NCBI RefSeq assembly: GCF_900110735.1
Contig: NZ_FOET01000001.1
Location: 1 to 64,000, forward strand
DNA: 64,000 nucleotides
Direction of reading: 5' to 3'
Source: Streptomyces radiopugnans
GTDB taxonomy: Bacteria > Actinomycetota > Actinomycetes > Streptomycetales > Streptomycetaceae
The translations under genes were made by a program, and so were the position numbers. Below the pieces are notes generated by a model. It saw nothing but the letters and a program-made list of their open reading frames with translations, did not search any database and was not told where the DNA came from. Below are positions 39,687 to 48,338 of this stretch, one piece after another. Within the stretch, counting starts at the first letter, position 1. Each line of letters starts with the position of its first letter.

Positions 39687-39969
39687 CCCGGAAGACCGCG
39701 CTCCTGTGTGTCGGTTCTGTCACAACCCGGTCCGCCGGGGCCCCAACTACCCGCCCACCGTGGACATTTCGGGTCGGTCCGGCTTGACGGCGGTGTCGGG
39801 GCTGGGAAAGCATTCTGGCCGGCACGCGCGTGTTCGGGGCGCGTAGGTACGGGGGTGGACAGAGCCCGACCGCTGATCGGTCGCCGGCTCGGCACGACGG
39901 ACCCCGGCACGCAGGAAGCTCCGCACGGCTGCCCCACTGACGAAGACCACTACTGGGGGTAGTTGGCAT
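39687..39969. other. leader region of the sortase-substrate gene
   Basis: With the prfB terminator this makes a 333-base gap. TTGACG occurs at 39784-39789 and TAGGTA at 39844-39849, but no pair at normal spacing is evident. GGGGGTAG (39955-39962) is a usable ribosome binding site. No known riboswitch was recognised. Confidence 0.45.
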
Positions 39970-40764
39970 ATGACAAATTCCAGGACGCGGGTGCGCGTCG
40001 CGCGGGTCGCCGCGGGTGCGGTGTTCCTCGCAGGTGTGTCGCTGACCGCCGTCGGCACGGCGTCGGCGCTGGAGCTGACCGCCGCCGTCCAGACCAACGG
40101 CACCGACGAGGGCGGGGACAACGGAGGCGCAGCGGCTTCGATCTCCATTGGTGGCGCGTCTTCCGGTGAGACGGCCGGTCTGGACGAGGGCCAGACGACG
40201 ACGGGCGGTCCGACGACCGGTGACCCGACGACGGGCGACCCGACGACGGGCGACCCGACGACGGGCGACCCGACGACGGGCGGTCCGACGACGGGCGGTC
40301 CGACGACGGGCGGTCCGACGACCGGTGACCCGACGACGGGCGACCCGACGACGGGCGACCCGACGACCGGCGACCCGACGACGGGCGACCCGACGACGGG
40401 CGACCCGACGACCGGCGGTCCGACGACGGGCGACCCGACGACCGGCGGCGACACCGAGGGCTCCACCAGCAACGGCGGCTCGACCGGCGGTTCCACCGGT
40501 GGTGACGGCGAGCAGCCGGCCAGCACCGGCGGCGGGAACGAGGACGCGAACACCTGCATCCTCGACGAGTCCACCGTGAACTGCGGCCCCGACACCGACT
40601 CCGTCGGCACCAGGCCGATCAGCCAGGAGAAGCCCAAGGAGGAGCTGGCCGAGACCGGCGCCGCCGAGACGACCTTCCTGCTGATCGGTGCGGCCACGAT
40701 GATCGCCGGTGGTATCGGCTTCCGCCTGATGCCGCGCATGGTGAGCCGCAACACCGTCGCCTGA
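39970..40764 (+). CDS. LAETG-anchored surface protein with PTTG(D/G) repeats
   Basis: 264 residues. The N terminus is a Sec signal peptide (basic MTNSRTRVRVARV, a hydrophobic core, cleavage likely after GTASA). The middle is built of 16 uninterrupted pentapeptides PTTG[D/G], then Gly/Ser-rich sequence. A short segment with two Cys (NTCILDESTVNCG) could form a disulfide. The C terminus has the sortase motif LAETG (about residues 226-230), a hydrophobic helix and a short basic tail; LAxTG motifs are used by class E sortases in Streptomyces. It is therefore probably covalently attached to peptidoglycan as a stalk. Binding function unknown. Confidence 0.88.
   Translation: MTNSRTRVRVARVAAGAVFLAGVSLTAVGTASALELTAAVQTNGTDEGGDNGGAAASISIGGASSGETAGLDEGQTTTGGPTTGDPTTGDPTTGDPTTGDPTTGGPTTGGPTTGGPTTGDPTTGDPTTGDPTTGDPTTGDPTTGDPTTGGPTTGDPTTGGDTEGSTSNGGSTGGSTGGDGEQPASTGGGNEDANTCILDESTVNCGPDTDSVGTRPISQEKPKEELAETGAAETTFLLIGAATMIAGGIGFRLMPRMVSRNTVA
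40210..40449 (+). repeat. sixteen tandem 15-bp repeats encoding PTTG(D/G)
   Basis: The unit is CCGACGACGGGCGAC with a few synonymous changes and a GAC/GGT alternation in the last codon. The in-frame 15-bp period and near identity of units suggest expansion and contraction by slippage or recombination. Confidence 0.95.
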
Positions 40765-40825
40765 GCGATCGGCGCGGCCCCGCACACGCCTGACAGCGTG
40801 TGACGGCACACGGGAACAGCGCACA

Positions 40826-40864
40826 CGAGGGGCCCGGGACGCATCCAGCGTCCCGGGCCCCTCG
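40826..40864. terminator. terminator between converging genes
   Basis: A 17-bp perfect stem (40826-40842 with 40848-40864; arm CGAGGGGCCCGGGACGC) and a five-base ATCCA loop. It sits between the surface-protein gene and the converging small membrane-protein gene. Confidence 0.85.
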
Positions 40865-40929
40865 CTGTGTCCCACACGTCTCGTACGTCGCGGCACGCAC
40901 ACGCGCCGCACGGCGCCGCGAAGCGCGGC

Positions 40930-41130
40930 CTACACGGCGGCCTGGCGGGCCAGCAGGGCCACGGCGATCAGGGTCAGCAGCAGTGCCGTCAGCGCGGCGG
41001 GGGAAAGGGAGCCCAGGGAGAACGGCCCGTTCTCCTGGTGCAGCCGCTCACGGTGCGCGCGGCACACCGAGCAACGGCCCTCACTCACCGGCCCTGCGCA
41101 GTTGGCGCACACCAGTCGGTCGCACGTCAT
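40930..41130 (-). CDS. small zinc-ribbon membrane protein
   Basis: 66 residues. Four Cys in CANC ... CSVC (about residues 8-23) look like a zinc ribbon. A C-terminal membrane helix (ALTALLLTLIAVALLA) ends near the C terminus, so the protein is probably tail-anchored with the ribbon in the cytoplasm. I recall a similar small protein at the same place in other Streptomyces; no function is known. The ATG at 41130 has AGGAC-type sequence upstream only weakly. It is transcribed away from ftsE. Confidence 0.7.
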   Translation of the reverse strand: MTCDRLVCANCAGPVSEGRCSVCRAHRERLHQENGPFSLGSLSPAALTALLLTLIAVALLARQAAV

Positions 41131-41411
41131 GCGATGTCCTCCTTATGCAACGCCAACGCCACCGGACGGCCTTCTGTTCCCGCTTCCGCCTCCGCAGGGT
41201 GGAAGCTCTGCTTCCACTGTGCCAGTACCGGGCCCGGAGCGCAGAAAGTCATGGCCAATGCCTGGTTTGTACCTGATGCGCCGCCGGACAAAACCCCCAA
41301 CCGCGGACGCCGACTGCGGGCCCCGTGCGGATTCGCGTAGGGTCACCACACCGACGGGGATCCACTCCGCGGCTTCCGCTGCCCCTACCCAGGTCGACGT
41401 GGTGTAAATCC

Positions 41412-42101
41412 GTGATCCGATTCGACAACGTCTCGAAGTTCTACCCCAAGCAGAACCGCCCCGCCCTCCGCGACGTGTCGCTGGAGGTCGAGCGCGGCGA
41501 GTTCGTCTTCCTGGTGGGCTCCTCCGGCTCCGGCAAGTCCACCTTCCTGCGGCTGATCCTGAGGGAGGAGCGCGCCAGCCAGGGCCAGGTGCACGTCCTC
41601 GGCAAGGACCTCGCCCGCCTGTCCAACTGGAAGGTGCCGCACATGCGCCGCCAGATCGGCACGGTCTTCCAGGACTTCCGGCTGCTCCCCAACAAGACCG
41701 TCGGGGAGAACGTCGCCTTCGCACTGGAGGTGATCGGCCGGTCGCGCGGCGACATCCGCAAGTCCGTTCCCCAGGTGCTCGATCTGGTCGGCCTGGCGGG
41801 CAAGGAGGACCGGATGCCCGGCGAGCTGTCCGGCGGTGAGCAGCAGCGGGTGGCCATCGCCCGCGCGTTCGTCAACAAGCCGAAGCTGCTGATCGCCGAC
41901 GAGCCCACCGGCAACCTCGACCCGCAGACCTCGGTCGGCATCATGAAGCTGCTGGACCGGATCAACCGCACCGGGGCGACCGTGGTCATGGCCACCCACG
42001 ACCAGCAGATCGTCGACCAGATGCGCAAGCGCGTGATCGAACTAGAAAAGGGCCGTCTCGTGCGCGACCAGTCGCGCGGTGTCTACGGCTACCAGCACTG
42101 A
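41412..42101 (+). CDS. ftsE: cell division ATP-binding protein FtsE
   Basis: 229 residues. ABC ATPase that, with FtsX, couples ATP hydrolysis to activation of extracytoplasmic cell-wall hydrolases at division or growth sites. Walker [10 protein letters not shown], signature [14 protein letters not shown], Walker [13 protein letters not shown] and the switch His in MATHDQ are intact. The GTG at 41412 starts the conserved [12 protein letters not shown]; its ribosome binding site is weak. A possible promoter (CTGCGG, 18 bases, TAGGGT at 41338-41343) lies upstream. ftsX starts nine bases after its stop. Confidence 0.95.
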   Translation: MIRFDNVSKFYPKQNRPALRDVSLEVERGEFVFLVGSSGSGKSTFLRLILREERASQGQVHVLGKDLARLSNWKVPHMRRQIGTVFQDFRLLPNKTVGENVAFALEVIGRSRGDIRKSVPQVLDLVGLAGKEDRMPGELSGGEQQRVAIARAFVNKPKLLIADEPTGNLDPQTSVGIMKLLDRINRTGATVVMATHDQQIVDQMRKRVIELEKGRLVRDQSRGVYGYQH

Positions 42102-42110
42102 AAGGACGCC

Positions 42111-43028
42111 ATGCGCGCCCAGTTCGTACTGTCGGAGATCGGCGTCGGTCTCCGCCGCAACCTCACGATGACCTTCGCGGTGATCGTCTCCGTCGCCCTG
42201 TCGCTGGCTCTGCTCGGCGGTGCGCTGCTCGCCCGTGAACAGGTGAACAGCATGAAGGGGTTCTGGTACGACAAGGTCCAGGTGTCGATCTACCTCTGCA
42301 ACGAGAACGACGCCGAGTCCGACCCCAACTGCGCCAGGGGAGCGGTCACCGCGCAGCAGAAGCGCCAGATCAAGGCGGACCTCGACAAGCTCGACATAGT
42401 CGAGACGGTCTACCACGAGTCCGCCGAGCAGGCGTACAAGCACTACCGGGAGCAGTTCAAGGACTCCCCGCTGGCCGACTCGCTGACCCCGGACCAGATG
42501 CAGGAGTCCTACCGGGTGAAGCTGAAGGACCCGACCAAGTTCGAGGTCATCAGCACCGCCTTCTCCGGCCGCGAGGGCGTCCAGGAGGTCCAGGACCAGC
42601 GGAACCTGCTGGAGAACCTCTTCCGGATGCTGGAGGGCATGAACTTCGCGGCGCTCGGGCTGATGGGCCTGATGCTGGTCGTCGCCCTGCTGCTGATCGT
42701 CAACACCGTGCGGGTGGCGGCGTTCAGCAGGCGCAGGGAGACCGGGATCATGCGGCTGGTGGGCGCCTCCAGCTTCTACATCCAGATGCCGTTCATCGCG
42801 GAGGCCGCGTTCGCGGGACTGCTGGGCGCGATCGGCGCCACGGTGCTGCTGGTGGTCGGCCGCTACTTCCTCATCGACGCCGGCCTGTCGCTGGCCGAGC
42901 AGATGCCGCTGATCGACTTCATCGGCTGGGACGCGCTGCTCAAGGTGCTCCCGCTGGTGTTCGTGGTCGGTGTGCTGATGCCCGCACTGGCCGCCTTCAT
43001 CACGCTGCGTAAGTACCTGAAGGTGTGA
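42111..43028 (+). CDS. ftsX: cell division protein FtsX
   Basis: 305 residues. Membrane partner of FtsE. One helix near residues 20-42 (MTFAVIVSVALSLALLGGAL), a large extracytoplasmic domain (about 45-170), then three helices in the C-terminal half. The extracytoplasmic domain includes two Cys in LCNENDAESDPNC that could form a disulfide, a feature also of mycobacterial FtsX. The domain is where cell-wall hydrolases are recruited. ATG at 42111 follows AAAGGA. The S41 peptidase gene downstream starts 131 bases on. Confidence 0.95.
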   Translation: MRAQFVLSEIGVGLRRNLTMTFAVIVSVALSLALLGGALLAREQVNSMKGFWYDKVQVSIYLCNENDAESDPNCARGAVTAQQKRQIKADLDKLDIVETVYHESAEQAYKHYREQFKDSPLADSLTPDQMQESYRVKLKDPTKFEVISTAFSGREGVQEVQDQRNLLENLFRMLEGMNFAALGLMGLMLVVALLLIVNTVRVAAFSRRRETGIMRLVGASSFYIQMPFIAEAAFAGLLGAIGATVLLVVGRYFLIDAGLSLAEQMPLIDFIGWDALLKVLPLVFVVGVLMPALAAFITLRKYLKV

Positions 43029-43159
43029 CGTGACCGCGATCCGGGGGCGTCCGGGGGCCGTTCGGACTCCCCCGGGCGCGCTCCGGATGTGACGAAGGAC
43101 GCCGTGGCCGTCCGTGCAACCTCCCGTGCGACGCCTGCCCGTGTCCTAGACTCCGCAGC

Positions 43160-44398
43160 ATGTCGGGTACGTCGAAGTTCGTTCCCCACGGTTCCGCCCG
43201 CGCCGAGGCCCGGGTCCTGGAAGGCGGGCGCCGGCCTCGCCGCATCCTCCGAGGGACGGGGCTGACCCTGGTCTTCGCGGTCGTACTGGCGGCCGGGGCC
43301 GTCACCGAATCGTGGGGCGACGTCACCGAGGGTGACGCGGCGCCCGTGAGCCCGAGACCGGCCGGCGCGGGAGTGCGGGAGAGCGCACCACCGCACCAGG
43401 ACGCCGTGCACGACGCCGAGGAACTGGTCAGCCGCAGCGGGGACCGCTGGGCCGCCGCGTACACCGCCCGCGAGTACGCGGGGCTCCGGCAGTCCCTGGA
43501 CGGCCGGTACGTCGGCGTGGGCGTCTCCGTGCGCCGTACGGGCGCCGACCGCGTCGAGATCGCCCGCGTCCAGCCCGGCAGCCCCGCCGCGAAGTCGGGC
43601 GTACGCGCCGGAGACCGGCTGGTCGCCGTCGACGGCACCGGGACCGAGGGCCGCCCCGTCACCGACGTGGTGGCCCTGCTGCGCGGCGGTGCGCCGGGGG
43701 AGGGGGCCCCGCCAGGCAGCCGGGTCGTCCTCGGACTCGCCCGTGGGAGCCTGCAGTGGGAGGAGCGGCTGGAGCGGGCCCGGCTCAGCGTCGAGACCGT
43801 CACCGTCACCCCCCTGGCCGCGGCCTCCCCCGGCGCGGCGGGACACTCCGCGGCCGGCGTCACCCGTGTCAGGGTCGACTCGTTCACCAGGGGTACGGGG
43901 GAGGAGCTGCGGCGCGCGGTGGAGGGCCTCCCCCCGGACGGGGGGATCCTGCTCGACCTGCGCGGCAACTCCGGCGGCCTGGTCGCCGAGGCCGCCGAGG
44001 CCGCCTCCGTCTTCCTCGACGGCGGTCTGGTGGCCACGTACGGGGACGGCGACACCGAGCGCGCGCTGTACGCCCGGCCCGGCGGGAACACCGCCTCCCC
44101 CCTGGTGGTGCTGGTCGACGGCGGCACGATGAGCGCCGCCGAACTCCTGGCCGGTGCCCTCCAGGACCGCGGCCGGGCGGTCGTCGTCGGCACCCGCACC
44201 TTCGGCAAGGGATCGGTCCAGGAGCCGAGGGAGCAGCCGGACGGCTCGGTCGCCGAGCTGACCGTCGGCCACTACACCACCCCCGGCGGGCGGACCTTCG
44301 AGGAAGGGGGGCTGCTCCCGGACCTGGAGGTGCGGCCGGGGCAGGACGCGCAGGAGGAGGCCCGCACGGTATTGAGTGGCCTCGCCACCCGGTCGTAG
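43160..44398 (+). CDS. S41-family carboxy-terminal processing peptidase
   Basis: 412 residues. Membrane-anchored serine protease with one N-terminal helix (GLTLVFAVVLAAGAVT, about residues 33-50). A PDZ domain (YVGVGVSVRR to LVAVDGTGTEG, about 115-185) precedes the protease domain. The Ser/Lys catalytic pair is expected as Ser in DGGTMSAAELLAGAL and Lys in GTRTFGKGSVQ; ILLDLRGNSGG is the usual S41 strand. Substrates probably are envelope proteins with exposed C termini. It lies between ftsX and smpB in the same direction. Confidence 0.92.
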   Translation: MSGTSKFVPHGSARAEARVLEGGRRPRRILRGTGLTLVFAVVLAAGAVTESWGDVTEGDAAPVSPRPAGAGVRESAPPHQDAVHDAEELVSRSGDRWAAAYTAREYAGLRQSLDGRYVGVGVSVRRTGADRVEIARVQPGSPAAKSGVRAGDRLVAVDGTGTEGRPVTDVVALLRGGAPGEGAPPGSRVVLGLARGSLQWEERLERARLSVETVTVTPLAAASPGAAGHSAAGVTRVRVDSFTRGTGEELRRAVEGLPPDGGILLDLRGNSGGLVAEAAEAASVFLDGGLVATYGDGDTERALYARPGGNTASPLVVLVDGGTMSAAELLAGALQDRGRAVVVGTRTFGKGSVQEPREQPDGSVAELTVGHYTTPGGRTFEEGGLLPDLEVRPGQDAQEEARTVLSGLATRS

Positions 44399-44416
44399 TG
44401 GAACAATGGCGGGGTT

Positions 44417-44896
44417 ATGGCTAAAGAGACGGGGCGCAAACTCATCGCGCAGAACAAGAAGGCGCGGCACGACTACCTCATCCTCGACACCTACGAGTGC
44501 GGGCTGGTGCTGACCGGTACCGAGGTGAAGTCGCTGCGGCAGGGGCGGGCCTCGCTGGTGGACGGCTTCGCCCAGCTCGACGGCGGTGAGGCGTGGCTGC
44601 ACAACGTGCACATCCCCGAGTACAGCCAGGGGACGTGGACCAACCACAGCGCGCGGCGCAAGCGGAAGCTGCTGATGCACCGCGCCGAGATCGACAAGCT
44701 GATCGGCAAGCTCCAGGAGTCGGGCCTGACGCTGGTCCCGCTCCAGCTGTACTTCAAGGACGGCCGCGCCAAGGTCGAGATCGCGCTGGCGCGCGGCAAG
44801 AAGGAGTACGACAAGCGGCACGCGCTGCGGGAGAAGCAGGACCGCCGCGAGGCCGAGCGCGCGGTCTCGGCGGCCCGCCGGCGGCAGCGCGCCTGA
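44417..44896 (+). CDS. smpB: SsrA-binding protein SmpB
   Basis: 159 residues. Binds the tRNA-like domain of tmRNA and carries it to stalled ribosomes. Conserved sequence runs from [20 protein letters not shown] through [20 protein letters not shown] to [22 protein letters not shown], with a basic C-terminal tail ([17 protein letters not shown]) that enters the decoding centre. The gene begins 18 bases after the S41 peptidase stop and lies 353 bases upstream of ssrA. Confidence 0.97.
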   Translation: MAKETGRKLIAQNKKARHDYLILDTYECGLVLTGTEVKSLRQGRASLVDGFAQLDGGEAWLHNVHIPEYSQGTWTNHSARRKRKLLMHRAEIDKLIGKLQESGLTLVPLQLYFKDGRAKVEIALARGKKEYDKRHALREKQDRREAERAVSAARRRQRA

Positions 44897-44918
44897 CGGC
44901 CGGGCACGCCGCGGCGGA

Positions 44919-44954
44919 CACCGCCCTCCGCCCCCCGCGCGTCCGAGGGCGGTG
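44919..44954 (+). terminator. hairpin after smpB
   Basis: CACCGCCCTC (44919-44928) pairs with GAGGGCGGTG (44945-44954) around a 16-base loop; no T run. The rest of the 353-base gap to ssrA holds the ssrA promoter and no gene. Confidence 0.5.
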
Positions 44955-45170
44955 CGGTGCGCCCCGGCCGCGTACCGGCGGCCGTCCGCGCGCCCCGCGT
45001 CTTGCCGGAGCCGGTCGTTCGGCCCCGCCGGTTCCGGCCGCAGGGAGAGCGCCGGGTGCTCCGGGGGCCGGAGGCGGCCCGGGGAACAATCCCGGGCCGG
45101 GCGCTGTTGGACCGTGCGTACGAGGCCCGCGCGGGCCGGTCCGGCGTCTCCCCGCAGGAGGGGGAATACG

Positions 45171-45200
45171 TTGGCGGCCTCCCGCGTTGACCCGTACAAT
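45171..45200 (+). promoter_or_regulatory. promoter of ssrA
   Basis: TTGGCG (45171-45176) and TACAAT (45195-45200) are 18 bases apart. Transcription would start near 45207, about 43 bases before the mature tmRNA 5' end, so a short leader would be removed by RNase P. Confidence 0.7.
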
Positions 45201-45249
45201 GGCACCAGCGCCGTCCGGCTCCGGCCGGGCGAGCTTGTCAAATCAACAT

Positions 45250-45618
45250 GGGGATGATCGGTTTCGACAGCGGCTGTTGAAGCAGGGGAAGCGAGCCGAG
45301 GAACGCGGCAATGATCTCGTTAACCATCTGCCGCAAAAAAATAATCGCCAACACCAAGCGCGATTCCTTCGCCCTCGCTGCCTGAGCAGCGACCTGCGAA
45401 GTGTCAGCCCAGGGGCGTTCCCGCCCTGGATCCTGGCATCAGCTAGGGAACTTCACCGTTAACCCCGGTCACGGGGGCTGACGGGACATCAAACAGTGAC
45501 TGGGCCTGTCGGCGGCTTGTCCGCGTGACCGCCGGGGCCGAGAAAATCACAGCGGACTGCGCTCGGAGAAGCCCTGGTTCTGCACCGTTGGACGCGGGTT
45601 CGATTCCCGCCATCTCCA
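45250..45618 (+). ncRNA. ssrA: transfer-messenger RNA (tmRNA)
   Basis: Rescues stalled ribosomes by trans-translation. The 5' GGGGATG (45250-45256) pairs with CATCTCC (45611-45617) as the acceptor stem; GGTTCGATTCCC near the 3' end is the T-loop. The tag frame starts with the resume codon GCC at 45347 and ends at TGA 45383-45385, adding ANTKRDSFALAA to incomplete proteins. CCA is not encoded after the discriminator A45618 and must be added. Partner gene smpB is just upstream. Confidence 0.97.
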
Positions 45619-45632
45619 CTCATCCCATGTGG

Positions 45633-45672
45633 GCCGAAGGCCCCGCCGTCCACGGACGGCGGGGCCTTCGGC
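45633..45672. terminator. terminator after ssrA
   Basis: GCCGAAGGCCCCGCCGTC pairs with its complement (45633-45650 with 45655-45672) around a CACG loop. An 18-bp stem lying between ssrA and the converging MFS transporter gene. Confidence 0.88.
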
Positions 45673-45713
45673 ATGTTCCGGGCCGGCCCGGGATCCACCC
45701 CCCGGGCCGTGGC

Positions 45714-47099
45714 TCAGCGGACCGTGGCCCGGCGCCGCCTTCCGGACGTCCGGGCCCGCGGCCCCGGAGCCCCGGTCGCGGCCGCCGTGGTCAGAGCGAC
45801 GGCGGCCGCGACGGCGGCCGCGAGGGCGGCCGCCACCGGCGGTACCGCGTACCCCCACGAGCCGCCCAGGTGCTCGGCCGCCCAGCCGCCCGCCGCCGAA
45901 CCGGCGGCTATGCCGCCCAGCAGCGCCGTGACGGCCAGGGTCATGCCCTCGTTCAGCCGGCCGGGCGGGGTCAGCCGCTGGACCAGTGTCATACCGGTGA
46001 CCATGGCGGGGGCCGTCGCCATCCCGGCGACCAGCAGCGCGGGGGCCAGCACCAGCAGGCTTCCGGCGGTCGAGGCGAGCAGCGGCAGCGTCATCAGGGC
46101 GGCCATCGCGCCCACGCAGACCGCGAAGCGCCGTCCCGCCGATCCCCCCGGGCGCAGGGCGCCGAAGGCGAGTCCGGCCGCGCCCGAGCCCAGGGCCTGG
46201 AGGGCGAGGACGGCGCCCGCCGCGCCCTTGTGGCCCAGCCCGTCGGCGTACGCCACGGTCACCACCTCCAGGGCGCCGAAGACGGCTCCGGTGGCGAGGA
46301 AGGCGGCCAGCAGCCGCGGCAGGCCCGGGGTGCGCAGCAGCGCGGTCGCGCGGGCGGGGCCGTCGTGCGGTGCGACGGGCGGCTCGGTGCGGCGCTGGGC
46401 GGCGAACAGCAGGGTGCCGCCCAGCAGCAGGACGGTGGCGGTCAGGGTGCCCGCCTCGGGGAAGAGCGAGACGCACAGGAAGGTGGCCAGCACCGGGCCG
46501 AGCATGAAGCACAGCTCGTCGAGGGCCTGTTCGAAGGAGTTGGCGGTGTGCCGCGCGGCCTCGGCCTCAGGCGAGGAGCCCCGGTACAGGTGCGCCCAGC
46601 GGGCCCGTGCCATGCCGCCGGTGTTGGGGGCGGTGGAGCCGGCCGCGTAGGCGGCGAACAGCGTCCAGTCGGGGGCGTCGTGACGCACGCACAGCAGCAG
46701 CGTCAGCGAGGCGGCCGCGGACAGGCACACCGCGGGGACGGCGATCCGGGCCTGCCCGTGGCGGTCCACCAGCCGTGCGACCAGCGGCGCCAGGAGGGCG
46801 GTGGCGACCAGCCCGGTGGCGGTGACGGCGCCGGCCAGGGCGTACGAGCCGCGGGTGGTGGCGATCATGATGACCGCGCTGATGCTCAGCATCCCCATCG
46901 GCAGCCGGGCGAGGAGGCCCGCGAGGGCGAACGCCCGCGTACCGGGCGGCGCGAACAGCCGCACGTAGGGCGTGAACCAGCGCGTGCGCGCGGCGCGGTC
47001 GCCCTGGTCGGCGGGCCGGCCGCGCGGCGCGGCGGCCGGCCCGCCGTACCCGGCCGCGGGTGGCGGGACAGGGGCGGGTCCGGTGGACGAGTTCGGCAT
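45714..47099 (-). CDS. MFS transporter
   Basis: 461 residues. Twelve predicted membrane helices with the major facilitator loop motif between helices 2 and 3 (LVARLVDRHGQARIAV). The first ~45 residues are Pro/Ala/Gly-rich and cytoplasmic. It resembles drug or metabolite exporters of the DHA/YbfB-like type; the substrate is not predictable. The ATG at 47099 follows AGGG; GTG 47105 is possible. It is divergent from a LysR-type regulator, which probably controls it. Confidence 0.85.
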   Translation of the reverse strand: MPNSSTGPAPVPPPAAGYGGPAAAPRGRPADQGDRAARTRWFTPYVRLFAPPGTRAFALAGLLARLPMGMLSISAVIMIATTRGSYALAGAVTATGLVATALLAPLVARLVDRHGQARIAVPAVCLSAAASLTLLLCVRHDAPDWTLFAAYAAGSTAPNTGGMARARWAHLYRGSSPEAEAARHTANSFEQALDELCFMLGPVLATFLCVSLFPEAGTLTATVLLLGGTLLFAAQRRTEPPVAPHDGPARATALLRTPGLPRLLAAFLATGAVFGALEVVTVAYADGLGHKGAAGAVLALQALGSGAAGLAFGALRPGGSAGRRFAVCVGAMAALMTLPLLASTAGSLLVLAPALLVAGMATAPAMVTGMTLVQRLTPPGRLNEGMTLAVTALLGGIAAGSAAGGWAAEHLGGSWGYAVPPVAAALAAAVAAAVALTTAAATGAPGPRARTSGRRRRATVR

Positions 47100-47182
47100 G
47101 TACACACCCTGAGCCGGGCCTCTGTGAGGTGTCCAACACTTTGTGGCTGGCCATTGACGCGCTTCCGTTGTCACCATGGGGC

Positions 47183-48160
47183 GTGCCCCGAGACACCGAC
47201 CCCCGGCTGCTGCGCGCCTTCGTCGCCGTCGCCGACGAACTGAACTTCACCCGTGCCGCCGCCAGGGTGTTCGTCGCCCAGCAGTCGCTGAGCCGCGACA
47301 TAAGGCGGCTGGAGGAGCAACTCGGCACCGTGCTGTTCGTCCGTACGACCCGGCGCGTGTCCCTGACCCCCGAGGGGGAGCGGCTGCTGCCGTACGCCCA
47401 GCGCGTGCTGGCGGCGCACGACGAGCTGAACGCAGCGGCCGTACGCGAGGAGCGCCCCCTGATCGTCGATGTCGGCGCCCCGGCCGCCACCGGGCAGCGG
47501 GTGCTGGACGAGGCCCGGCTGCTGGCGCCCGACCTGGAGTTCGTCGCCCGCTACCACAGCGGCCTGATCGGCGCCGCCGCGGAGATCCGCGACGGGGTGC
47601 TGGACGTCTCCTTCGGCCGGGTCGCCGGACTGGAACCGGCCCTGCTGGGCGTGCTCGACCACCGTCTGATCCGCTACGAGAAGGTGGCCGTGCTGCTGCC
47701 GGAGGGGCACCGGCTGGCCCGGCTGCCGAGGGTGCCGCTGGACGCGCTGGCGGGGGAGACCCTGTACGCCGGGGCAGGCAACCCCGAGACCGCGGAGTGG
47801 ACCGACTACGCCCGCCGCCTCTTCGCGGGCCGCGGGATAGGGCTCGCCGCGCCCTTCCCCAAGATCGAGGGGGAGGCGGAGTTCACCCGGGTCGTCCGCA
47901 GGCGCGGCTGGTCGGTGCTGGCCAGCGAGGCCTTCGCCGCGCTGCCGGGCATGGTGCTGCGCCCGCTGGTGGACCCCGTGCCGCTCTCGCCGGTCTCGAT
48001 GGTCTGGCGGCGCGGCCTGCGCCACCCCGGGCTGGAGGTGCTCCGGGCGGCGGTGCGGCGGCTGGGGGAGGCGGGACGCTGGCGGGAGCGGCCCCACGGC
48101 TCGTGGCTGCCGGAGCCGGACGCGCGGGTGCTGGGGGTGGCCGCGCCGCCCGTGCGCTGA
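47183..48160 (+). CDS. LysR-family transcriptional regulator
   Basis: 325 residues. The N-terminal winged helix-turn-helix reads LLRAFVAVADELNFTRAAARV and QQSLSRDIRRLEEQLG (about residues 8-55), then FVRTTRRVSLTPEGERLLPY. The effector-binding domain follows, ending in a ~40-residue Arg/Pro-rich tail. GTG at 47183 places the HTH at the usual distance from the N terminus. The divergent MFS transporter gene lies 83 bases away, the classic arrangement for a LysR regulator and its target; the co-inducer is unknown. Confidence 0.88.
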   Translation: MPRDTDPRLLRAFVAVADELNFTRAAARVFVAQQSLSRDIRRLEEQLGTVLFVRTTRRVSLTPEGERLLPYAQRVLAAHDELNAAAVREERPLIVDVGAPAATGQRVLDEARLLAPDLEFVARYHSGLIGAAAEIRDGVLDVSFGRVAGLEPALLGVLDHRLIRYEKVAVLLPEGHRLARLPRVPLDALAGETLYAGAGNPETAEWTDYARRLFAGRGIGLAAPFPKIEGEAEFTRVVRRRGWSVLASEAFAALPGMVLRPLVDPVPLSPVSMVWRRGLRHPGLEVLRAAVRRLGEAGRWRERPHGSWLPEPDARVLGVAAPPVR

Positions 48161-48294
48161 CCCCCTCGCGCCCCGGCCGCGGTCCGGCGGCCGGGCCCGC
48201 ACCCCCCTCCGGAGCCGGGCTCACACCCCCTCCGGACTCCGGGTGAGAGCAAGGTTGCGCGGAGGTCACCTGGCGGCACCGGGGTGAAACGCAC

Positions 48295-48334
48295 CCTCCA
48301 TAGCGTCGGGAGCCGACACCCGACGCTATGGAGG
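48295..48334 (+). promoter_or_regulatory. 16-bp perfect inverted repeat burying the narK ribosome binding site
   Basis: CCTCCATAGCGTCGGG (48295-48310) and CCCGACGCTATGGAGG (48319-48334) are exact complements with an eight-base loop. The right arm ends with GGAGG, the Shine-Dalgarno sequence of the ATG at 48339, so the RNA hairpin would hide it. As DNA it could equally be a large operator. GTCAC (48265-48269) and GAAAC (48286-48290) just upstream recall GlnR half-sites, at non-standard spacing. Confidence 0.75.
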
Positions 48335-48338
48335 CGCC

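Noticed and set aside
39784..39849. Promoter pair TTGACG/TAGGTA before the surface-protein gene
   Set aside because: The two elements are more than 50 bases apart and cannot form one promoter.
40210..40449. CRISPR-like array
   Set aside because: The 15-bp units are directly adjacent, in frame and without spacers; they encode a protein repeat.
39747..40877. Antisense frame with VVGSP repeats opposite the surface-protein gene
   Set aside because: The repeats are simply the complement of the PTTGD repeat DNA; the plus-strand protein has a signal peptide and sortase motif.
45250..45618. Protein-coding frames across the tmRNA
   Set aside because: Frames in this stretch are interrupted or accidental; the RNA structure and tag sequence account for it fully.
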